A stretch of DNA of 7,005 bases from Firmicutes bacterium UBA5499 (GTDB taxonomy: Bacteria; Bacillota; DTU084): positions 8,608-15,612 of the forward strand of contig DIPB01000013.1 in NCBI GenBank assembly GCA_002426275.1, given 5' to 3'. The position numbers and the translations under genes are program-made. The notes under the pieces are model-generated. The model searched no databases. It was given only the letters and a program-made list of their open reading frames with translations, and was not told the origin of the DNA. Positions 1 through 5,640 of this stretch are shown one piece after another (position 1 is the first letter of the stretch; each line of letters opens with the position of its first letter).

Positions 1-741
1 AATAAATACATGGTGGCGCAGTTTATGATCATGAAAGAAGCGGATCTGGAGAACGTCGTTAAGCTGATTCGGGGCAAGGCCATAGACGGCTTGGCCTTGG
101 TGGGCAATTTCGAACCCGAGCTGATCCGGAGCTTGCTGGAAGAGAAATTGCCGTTGGTATTAGTTGATAACGATTTGCCGGGGGTGGAAGTAAGCGCGGT
201 TTATTCTGATAATAAAACTGGCGCCCGCTTGGGCATGGAATATCTGCTCAATCTGGGGCACAGGCGAATCGGTTATCTTTCCGGGCCGCTGGAACGGTTT
301 CCGTATCAACAGAGGTTTTTAGCTTACAAAGAAGCTTTGGCCAAAAATAAGCTCCCTTTTGATCCGAGCATCGTGAGCGTCGATAATGCGCCGGGTCACG
401 AACTGATAAAGAAGCTGCTCACCGCCAGGCCTTTTCCCACGGCGATCATGGCATCGAACGATGACCGGATTTTAGAAGCGGCCGTGGTGCTGAAGAAAGC
501 CGGCTTGAAGATTCCAGAGGATGTGAGCGTTTTTGGTTTCGATGATGTATATTCGGCCCGTTTGCTGGAAGTTGGGCTGTCCACAATCAGGGTACCCAGA
601 GAGGAAATAGGCAGGGAAGGCGTGCGCATATTAGCTTCGCTGCTTGAAGACCCCGCAAGCTCAATTCAGAAAAAAGCTCTGCATGTGGAGATGGTGCTCA
701 GAGGATCTGTTGCCGTTCCCAAAGAGCAGTCCATAGCATAA
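1..741 (+). CDS. LacI/GalR-family transcriptional repressor, C-terminal part (5' end outside window)
   Basis: The reading frame is open from base 1 (Asn-Lys-Tyr before the first in-window ATG at base 10), so this is the 3' part of a longer gene and the ATG at 10 is not the true start. About 246 codons are present. LacI-family proteins are usually 330-350 residues, so the missing part fits the helix-turn-helix DNA-binding domain, the hinge and the first strands of the effector domain. Family signatures seen (numbered from the ATG at 10): IDGLALVG (25-32), VDNDLPG (52-58), the Y-S-D-N...G-A...YL...GHRRIGYLSG stretch (65-92), ASNDDRILEA (148-157), GLKIPEDVSVFGFDD (165-179) and STIRVPREEIGREGV (191-205). 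These match the periplasmic-binding-protein-like effector domain, which typically binds a sugar or nucleoside and controls DNA binding. It precedes the envelope genes on the same strand and could regulate them or an operon upstream; the ligand cannot be read from the sequence. The stop is TAA at 739-741. Confidence 0.93.
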   Translation, partial: NKYMVAQFMIMKEADLENVVKLIRGKAIDGLALVGNFEPELIRSLLEEKLPLVLVDNDLPGVEVSAVYSDNKTGARLGMEYLLNLGHRRIGYLSGPLERFPYQQRFLAYKEALAKNKLPFDPSIVSVDNAPGHELIKKLLTARPFPTAIMASNDDRILEAAVVLKKAGLKIPEDVSVFGFDDVYSARLLEVGLSTIRVPREEIGREGVRILASLLEDPASSIQKKALHVEMVLRGSVAVPKEQSIA

Positions 742-790
742 CTATCAAGTTGGGCATCTGTCAGGCCCCAAAATTTCTACTTAGCTAATC

Positions 791-820
791 AATTGTATGT
801 TCTTGGCGCTTCCGACAATT
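791..820. promoter_or_regulatory. Nested inverted repeats, possible operator
   Basis: The outer arms are AATTGT (791-796) and ACAATT (815-820), a perfect 6-base inverted repeat. Inside it, 803-818 reads TTGGCGCTTCCGACAA, with half-sites TTGnCG and CGnCAA around a 4-base centre. Dyad sites of this size, lying between a LacI-family gene and the operon that follows, are typical places for repressor binding; the AATTGT...ACAATT ends also happen to match the ends of the E. coli lac operator, although the spacing is longer here. No bound factor is known and only one copy was seen, so this is a tentative call. Confidence 0.3.
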
Positions 821-916
821 AACCTGAGTGGACGCTTATTTTACAGAGTTATGGCGGATGGGCTGACCTATGGTTTTTGCCTTAATATTTTCGTCCTATG
901 AAAGCGAGGTGACGGT

Positions 917-1057
917 ATGGCGAGAAAAGCAAGAGAAACAGTACAGATAATTGGGAGAACGGAAATTTATGGTTTTGCAGCTATTCCCCAAGAGCAATCA
1001 ATCGCGAGGAGGGAACAGGTTGAAAAAGACTTCGCTTGCATGCGCGGCTGGAAATGA
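917..1057 (+). other. 46-codon small ORF, possible leader peptide or remnant of a LacI-type C-terminus
   Basis: An ATG at 917 opens a 46-residue frame ending at TGA 1055-1057. AGGTGA at 907-912 lies just upstream, with a slightly short spacer. The frame overlaps the start of the next gene in a different frame. Its residues 19-30 (GFAAIPQEQSIA, bases 971-1006) resemble the last 12 residues of the LacI-family protein (GSVAVPKEQSIA, 703-738): 8 of 12 are identical, and 6 of those 8 use a different synonymous codon. It may be a decayed tail of a second regulator gene, a translated leader coupled to the downstream gene, or chance. It has no signal peptide or recognised domain. Confidence 0.25.
1007..1013 (+). 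promoter_or_regulatory. Ribosome binding site AGGAGGG deciding the TTG start at 1020
   Basis: A near-perfect Shine-Dalgarno sequence lies 6-7 bases before TTG 1020. The earlier in-frame TTG at 951 has no comparable site, so the shorter reading of the secreted multidomain protein is preferred. Confidence 0.75.
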
Positions 1058-3092
1058 AAGGAGAAGAATTTACGGCAGACTCGCGCTTCTTATTTTAGCG
1101 TTTATTGTTAGCAGGGGCATAGCGGGAAATGCCCAGGAAAAGCTCGGAAACTTTACCTATAGTTATCCGCAAGAGACAGGAGCAGATCCATATCCTGCGC
1201 AACAGGACGGCGATTTTAGAAAGCTCATTGACGGGAAAATAGGGACCGGCGGCGACAGCGCTGTCTGGGGCTCCTGGGATGGATTACGTAAGATTGTGGT
1301 GCTGGTGGATCTGCAGAAAAAATATATGGTGGATCAAGTTAAAATTTGGACGACTGAAAGTGCGGCCTACCACCATATAGGCAGCTTGGAAATTTATGCC
1401 AGCGATGACGGTCAAAGCTTTCAGCTTGTTCGCTCCGTGACTAATCCCAACCCTAAGCTCGCAGCCGATCCGCCTGAGAAAATAAGCTACGCCTTTGGCC
1501 AGAGCGGCTTGGCCAAAGCTGCCAGGTACATAAAGCTGGTTGTGACACGTGATAGTGCGCCCGGCGTGAGATCACAGATTTTTGAAGAAATAGAGCTCTG
1601 GGGACAAGAAATTCCCCTCCTGAAAACCATGAGCCTCAGCCAAAGGCGCTTTGCTCCCCAGAAGGGACAACTTAGCATTTCATATGAAGCCTCGGATGAG
1701 GTAAGATTATCAGCGGAGATTTTCGCTGAAGACGGAGCCAGGGTAGCAGTCCTGGCAGAAGATCAGCCGGCCAGCGGCGCCGCCAGCATAAGCTGGGACG
1801 GGAAAAATAGCGCTTCCCAGTTGGTCGGGGTCGGAACATATGTTGTGCAGCTTACCGCCTCAAAGGAGGCGCAGCAATGTGTGCGTACTGCTTCAGTGGA
1901 AGTCGTCAGTCCGGATTTGCCATTGCCGATTATTGAGACAAATTTTGTCCAGATCGTCAACGAGCCTGAAATCACTTTAACTGCAAGTACCCTTCCGGGC
2001 TTGACGCTGGAAATCAGTCTAAATGGGGCAGCTGCTGGATCGCAGCTGGCTGATGCCAGAGGCCAATGTGTTTTTAAAGTGGAAAATTTGCAGGTGGGAA
2101 TAAATGAGGTTAAAGTAAGAGCCACAGATGAGATGGGAAATGAAAGCCAAGAGGCGACTTTCCCTGCGGTAACTTACGATCCCCAAGCTGCCATAGGACA
2201 GGTGCTGGCAAGCCCAAACGAGTTCGCACCAACCGTCGAGTCAACACGGATTGAATTTTATCTGGCAGAGGCAATGCCTTTGGGCGTGAGAATCAAATCA
2301 GCCACGGGAGCTGTCAGAGAGCTTTCACCGCTTACGCCACAAGAGGCTGGGTTGCTTCACTACAATTGGGACGGGAAAGATGTCCTTGGCCTGATAGTTG
2401 CCGACGGCAACTACTTAGTCGAAGTTTTCAGTTCCATGGGAGCCCGTGCGTCGTGTAAGGTTGCCGTGAGAAGCAGACAGCCTGGGAAGCCCTATTTATT
2501 ATTACCGGAAAATCATAGCAGCAAAAGCGAAAGTTTTGTAGATTTCATCTGGGAAAATTCAGCTGGCGCCAGAGAATATCAGTTATCCTTTTGGCCTGCG
2601 GGCAAACTTGAGGAAAAACAGACAGTGACAACTTACGAGCCCAATTACCACTTACAGATTTCCGCGGACTTGCTTGTGGGCCAATGGGAATGGCAAGTGG
2701 TAGCTGTCAGTGGCGCGAATCTGACCGCGGCGTCAGATAAATGGACCTTCACAGTGGACTGGCGGCAGCCGGGAGCGATGGAGGTGCGCAATTTCCAGTT
2801 GGCGCCCAATCCTTTCTCCCCTACCAGCGGGATTTTTAATCGGCTCCGCCTCAGCTACACGCTTACTCAGGGAGCAACCGTGAAAGCCGCTATTTACAAT
2901 TTGGCTGGCAAGCTGGTATACAGTTTTAAGCGCCAATTTCAAGGCATGGGCGATCACCTTTTGGTTTGGGATGGCAGAGCTGAGACGGGACGTTTAGTTG
3001 GGAAGGGAGTTTATGTGCTGCTGTTGACAGTGGAAAACAATCAGACCAGAGGGAAGGCCACGACGAAAAGGATTTTCAGCGTAATGTATTAA
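1020..3092 (+). CDS. Secreted multidomain surface protein: discoidin-like domain, three FlgD-like Ig modules, Ig-like and FN3-like modules
   Basis: The preferred TTG start gives 690 residues; the frame extends back to TTG 951. An ATT at 1068, 4 bases after AAAGGAG, would also leave a neat signal peptide. From 1020 the N-terminus has a basic stretch (ERRRIYGR) and a hydrophobic core (about 21-34), with likely signal-peptidase cleavage after GNA (about 38). Domains by eye: 43-197 F5/8 type C (discoidin-like), with LIDGKIG, the DL...V..VKIW pattern, YASDDGQSF and ARYIKL; 199-296 FlgD-like Ig; 301-386 bacterial Ig-like (ATDEMGNES near its end); 393-483 FlgD-like Ig; 487-580 FN3-like; 591-690 C-terminal FlgD-like Ig beginning APNPFSP and ending KRIFSVMY. 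Each FlgD-like module carries WDG followed by G-x-Y. Discoidin-like domains commonly bind carbohydrate or surface polymers, so an exported binding or scaffold protein is inferred. No catalytic domain, lipobox or LPxTG-type anchor was seen. It is the first gene of the tight envelope operon, and its C-terminal module resembles secretion-tail domains of the FCB group. Confidence 0.85.
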   Translation: MKKTSLACAAGNERRRIYGRLALLILAFIVSRGIAGNAQEKLGNFTYSYPQETGADPYPAQQDGDFRKLIDGKIGTGGDSAVWGSWDGLRKIVVLVDLQKKYMVDQVKIWTTESAAYHHIGSLEIYASDDGQSFQLVRSVTNPNPKLAADPPEKISYAFGQSGLAKAARYIKLVVTRDSAPGVRSQIFEEIELWGQEIPLLKTMSLSQRRFAPQKGQLSISYEASDEVRLSAEIFAEDGARVAVLAEDQPASGAASISWDGKNSASQLVGVGTYVVQLTASKEAQQCVRTASVEVVSPDLPLPIIETNFVQIVNEPEITLTASTLPGLTLEISLNGAAAGSQLADARGQCVFKVENLQVGINEVKVRATDEMGNESQEATFPAVTYDPQAAIGQVLASPNEFAPTVESTRIEFYLAEAMPLGVRIKSATGAVRELSPLTPQEAGLLHYNWDGKDVLGLIVADGNYLVEVFSSMGARASCKVAVRSRQPGKPYLLLPENHSSKSESFVDFIWENSAGAREYQLSFWPAGKLEEKQTVTTYEPNYHLQISADLLVGQWEWQVVAVSGANLTAASDKWTFTVDWRQPGAMEVRNFQLAPNPFSPTSGIFNRLRLSYTLTQGATVKAAIYNLAGKLVYSFKRQFQGMGDHLLVWDGRAETGRLVGKGVYVLLLTVENNQTRGKATTKRIFSVMY
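1493..1518. repeat. Intragenic inverted repeat, 8-base arms with a 10-base loop
   Basis: CTTTGGCC (1493-1500) and GGCCAAAG (1511-1518) are perfect reverse complements inside the discoidin-like domain's coding sequence. An mRNA hairpin is possible. There is no T tract after it, so it is not a terminator, and it may simply reflect coding constraint. Confidence 0.4.
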
Positions 3093-3098
3093 GGGAGG
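3093..3098 (+). promoter_or_regulatory. Ribosome binding site GGGAGG favouring the TTG start at 3108
   Basis: The site sits immediately after the preceding stop codon and directly abuts ATG 3099 with no spacer, which is too close for initiation. TTG 3108, in the same frame, lies 9 bases downstream, matching the 7-9 base spacing of the other genes here. Confidence 0.65.
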
Positions 3099-3107
3099 AT
3101 GAGAAGA

Positions 3108-3992
3108 TTGGCAGCGAAAAGAATTGCCGGTTTGGTGACAGTGCTGTTTTTAACCTTCGGCGCAAAGAGCTTGGCCAGGGAGCGCGGAGTGTTTCCGACT
3201 ATCGGCGCAGGCGCCAGAGCGCAGGGACTGGGCGGCGCTTTTGTAGCAATAGCGGATGATGCCAGCGCCGTCTACTGGAACCCGGCTGGGCTTGAGAGAG
3301 TCCAGGAGCGCGGCTTGACTTATAACAACATGGATTTGATGAAAACTGGTATTTTATATAATTATGCCAGCTTCGTCCAGCCCACGACATGGGGCGGCCT
3401 TGGCCTCAGCTGGTCCGGCTTAGATGCCAGCGCGGCTTTCGGCAGCTTTCCTTATAGAGAGGCCAGCTATAGCTTGAGCGTTGCGGGCAGAGTGCAGCCG
3501 TCTTTGAGCCGCGGCCTGGATTTGAGTTGGGGAGCAAATCTCAAGTATAACAGCTTTGCCGGCGGTTCAGAGCAAGTCAACAGCTCCGAACGCGGCTTGG
3601 GTTGCGATTTTGGCCTTCTGCTGGCTCGGGATCAGCTGCGCCTCGGCTTGGCTGTGCGCGATCTGTACACAAAATTAAGCGGCACATTGGTTGTGGACGG
3701 GCAGAGACAGGCGACTTCCACCAAAGTGCCTGTTGATGTTGCCATCGGCGCTTCTTACAAGAAAGCGCAGGCTTTATGGTCTTGCGAGCTGAGCGAAGTC
3801 TTCACCAGTCCCACGATGCATTTGGGCGTGGAATATGAAGTCAATAGCGCCCTCAGCCTCAGGGGCGGGTACGGCGGTGGCAGTTTCAGCGCAGGCCTAG
3901 GCGTAAGAACAGGCTATTGGGTTTTCGATTACGCATATAGCACCCATGCGGTGGGAGATGGACAACGGTTTTCTGTGGGGCTAAGATTTTAA
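3108..3992 (+). CDS. PorV/UPF0164-like outer-membrane beta-barrel protein
   Basis: From TTG 3108 the protein has 294 residues; starting at ATG 3099 would add three (MRR) and is possible. The signal peptide is clear: basic start (AAKR), hydrophobic core (IAGLVTVLFLTFGA), probable cleavage after SLA (about residue 23). Residues 33-62 carry the family hallmark GARAQGLGGAFVAIADDASA followed by VYWNPAGL, typical of the PorV/PorQ and UPF0164 groups of FadL-like barrels. The rest alternates polar and hydrophobic residues with many Gly, Tyr and Trp, as in transmembrane beta strands, and ends SVGLRF with the terminal Phe of barrel insertion signals. Family length is usually about 300-400, so this is a compact member. 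In Bacteroidota, PorV shuttles cargo of the type IX secretion system; whether that applies here is inference, since no other type IX component is visible. It starts 15 bases after the multidomain surface protein and 18 bases before the next barrel gene. Confidence 0.85.
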   Translation: MAAKRIAGLVTVLFLTFGAKSLARERGVFPTIGAGARAQGLGGAFVAIADDASAVYWNPAGLERVQERGLTYNNMDLMKTGILYNYASFVQPTTWGGLGLSWSGLDASAAFGSFPYREASYSLSVAGRVQPSLSRGLDLSWGANLKYNSFAGGSEQVNSSERGLGCDFGLLLARDQLRLGLAVRDLYTKLSGTLVVDGQRQATSTKVPVDVAIGASYKKAQALWSCELSEVFTSPTMHLGVEYEVNSALSLRGGYGGGSFSAGLGVRTGYWVFDYAYSTHAVGDGQRFSVGLRF

Positions 3993-3993
3993 A

Positions 3994-4001
3994 AAAGGAG
4001 G
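3994..4001 (+). promoter_or_regulatory. Ribosome binding site AAAGGAGG for the GTG start at 4011
   Basis: A consensus Shine-Dalgarno sequence occupies the 18-base gap after the PorV-like gene and lies 9 bases before GTG 4011. It supports the GTG as the true start and shows independent initiation within one transcript. Confidence 0.75.
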
Positions 4002-4010
4002 CCCAAGGTA

Positions 4011-5621
4011 GTGAGGAAAGCATGGAATTTGCTCGCGTTTATCCTCTTGACGATCAGCGCGTCGTTTGCCGCGCAGCCTCCTCTTTCGGTCGACGAAGCG
4101 CAGGGGTTGCTGGACCAATATGAATTACAGCTGGAAGAGTTGGAAGCAGGGATCAGCGCATATCAGACCGAGCTTTCCGGTCTGGCTGAGAAGGCAAAAG
4201 CGCGCGATCGCAAATTCATCATCAAAAGCGAAACCAAAGGGATAGCAAGCATAAACCGCACGGCTGCTCGCGGCGTTCCTAGACTCTACATTTACAATAA
4301 GTTATCCTTTCAGCCGCGGAAAGACAATAATAGTCTGACAGTTGGTCTTTTCCTGCAGAATGACGTTGGGATTAACGATTGGGACACGATCGATCAAAGC
4401 GGGAGCAGCCTAAATTTAAACGCTTTGTGGGGAGCACAGAAGCTCAACCTGACCGTGGGGTCCTTTTACACATCGGATTCGCCTTTAATCTTAGGCCGGG
4501 CTGTGCGCGCGAAAGACTTTTGGCCGGAAACGCGGCATAGTTTCTCAGGCTTTCAGGCTGCCGCTGCCTTTCCCAATCTGAATCTGCGCGGCTTTTTCAC
4601 CCGCATTAAGGCAGGGGGCGGCGCGGATTTCGACCGCTACGCGATTTTCAGCAGAATGGAAACAAAATTGGGAGGGCTGAAAAGCGATTTTGTTCTCTTG
4701 CGGCTGTTCGATGATACGGCTTCTGCCGCTGTGGCGGCGCCCGCGCTAAGCAGCACCACTTTGAGCTATCAGTTTGATACCAGATCGCTGTCCGGGAAAA
4801 GAGCGATTGACGTCCAGGGCGAAACTAATCTCGCCTGGGTAGATGGCGATTCCCAAGGGGGGCCGGACGGCAGCTTGACATACGCGGCTCGCGCCGAAGG
4901 GCAGGTCAGGCTCAAGCTCCCTTTACGCTACAGTTATTACATTATCAGCCGAGACTATCCGGTCACGTATTCCGCGGTCCGCAGCATTGAGCCGGATTAT
5001 TGCTATCAATATGAGGAGAATCCCTGGCTGCCGGATTATATCTCCAATTTGCAGCGTTTAGCTGTGGAGACCGGCTCAATCGTGCTGCCTGCGGGTACCC
5101 TTGCTCTGAATTTGGACTGGGCAGGAGAACTAGAGCCCGCTGTCCAAAGCCGAAAGACTTTCGGCTACTGCGGCGGAGAGCTGTATCGTTATCTCAGCGG
5201 CTCAATTCCGTATTTGGAAGGAGCGAGACTCCAGCTCAAAGGCGGGCAGTACTGGACCCGGCGCCCTGAGCCGGAGGAAATCTCGGTCAGGCAAAACCTG
5301 GCGGAACTGAGCCTGACGCAAACCATAGGCGATACGATCTTGATTGGAGGTTACCAGCAGCTGCATCTCTCGGGCCGGCTGCCGGAACAAGTGCTAGGGG
5401 AGCGAATCCGCAAGCCCTTCGCTGAATTTCATTGGTCTCTGGGCGCCAGCAATTGGACCTGGCGGGGAGAATTTTCCCGGGGTTCTGTCAAGAAGGATTA
5501 TCACAGGCTCACGGCGACTTTTCCCATCGGCTCCGGCAGCGCAGTCAGTTGTCGGTTTGAGGAGACCAATGGCGATGAGGATAAAACGGACTTATTAGTA
5601 GAATACAGAAGCCAATTTTAG
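4011..5621 (+). CDS. Outer-membrane protein with N-terminal coiled coil and predicted beta-barrel (first of two related genes)
   Basis: 536 residues with a GTG start set by the upstream AAAGGAGG. The signal peptide is MRKAWNLLAFILLTISASFA, cleaved about residue 20. Residues 25-66 form a likely periplasmic coiled coil rich in Leu, Glu and Gln (LLDQYELQLEELEAGISAYQ). From about residue 70 on, alternating hydrophobic and polar segments with aromatic girdle residues suggest a barrel, and the protein ends LLVEYRSQF with a terminal Phe. I do not recognise a named family. Residues 149-199 (VGSFY, SPLIL, FSGFQ and NLNLRGFFTRI) align with a stretch of the following gene, so the two are probably divergent paralogues. 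Porins with an N-terminal coiled coil are known in several diderm lineages (for example OmpM and Omp-alpha types, which also carry an SLH domain), where the coil spans the periplasm; no SLH domain is visible here. A transport, anchoring or export role is inference only. A perfect 9-base inverted repeat lies inside the gene at 5148-5166. Confidence 0.82.
   Translation: MRKAWNLLAFILLTISASFAAQPPLSVDEAQGLLDQYELQLEELEAGISAYQTELSGLAEKAKARDRKFIIKSETKGIASINRTAARGVPRLYIYNKLSFQPRKDNNSLTVGLFLQNDVGINDWDTIDQSGSSLNLNALWGAQKLNLTVGSFYTSDSPLILGRAVRAKDFWPETRHSFSGFQAAAAFPNLNLRGFFTRIKAGGGADFDRYAIFSRMETKLGGLKSDFVLLRLFDDTASAAVAAPALSSTTLSYQFDTRSLSGKRAIDVQGETNLAWVDGDSQGGPDGSLTYAARAEGQVRLKLPLRYSYYIISRDYPVTYSAVRSIEPDYCYQYEENPWLPDYISNLQRLAVETGSIVLPAGTLALNLDWAGELEPAVQSRKTFGYCGGELYRYLSGSIPYLEGARLQLKGGQYWTRRPEPEEISVRQNLAELSLTQTIGDTILIGGYQQLHLSGRLPEQVLGERIRKPFAEFHWSLGASNWTWRGEFSRGSVKKDYHRLTATFPIGSGSAVSCRFEETNGDEDKTDLLVEYRSQF
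5148..5166. repeat. Intragenic perfect inverted repeat, 9-base arms around one base
   Basis: AGCCGAAAG, A, CTTTCGGCT form a 19-base near-palindrome inside the first coiled-coil/barrel gene, encoding Ser-Arg-Lys-Thr-Phe-Gly. It could fold into a short hairpin or be a protein-binding dyad. No second copy was noticed and no T tract follows. Confidence 0.4.
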
Positions 5622-5626
5622 ATGTG

Positions 5627-5632
5627 AGGAGG
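5627..5632 (+). promoter_or_regulatory. Ribosome binding site AGGAGG for the TTG start at 5641
   Basis: AGGAGG lies 8 bases before TTG 5641, within the 19-base gap after the preceding stop. It is the main reason for accepting TTG as the start of the last gene, together with the signal peptide that begins right there. Confidence 0.75.
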
Positions 5633-5640
5633 CCGGCAAA

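Larger units (their letters stand above)
742..1019. other. Intergenic region between the regulator and the envelope operon
   Basis: This is the only sizeable non-coding gap in the window, and any promoter for the downstream operon should lie here. A short stem (TTGGGC at 750-755 with GCCC at 765-768) follows the LacI stop, but the run after it is AAAATTTC rather than a T tract, so it is at best a weak terminator. Nested inverted repeats lie at 791-820. A small ORF (917-1057) begins near the end of the gap and overlaps the next gene. No tRNA, riboswitch or convincing sigma-70 promoter was recognised. Confidence 0.6.

Noticed and set aside
750..776. Possible terminator after the LacI-family gene
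   Set aside because: The stem is short and bulged and is followed by AAAATTTC instead of a run of T, so intrinsic termination is not convincing.
863..891. Possible promoter: CTGACC, 17 bases, TATTTT
   Set aside because: Both boxes are poor matches to consensus, and other equally weak pairs can be picked in this AT-rich gap.
1035..1050. LACA near the N-terminus as a lipoprotein box
   Set aside because: It is preceded by only a few polar or basic residues; the hydrophobic signal core comes after it, so it cannot serve as a lipobox.
1487..2957. Reverse-strand frames of 63-120 codons within the surface-protein gene
   Set aside because: They overlap strongly supported coding sequence on the + strand and show no family features.
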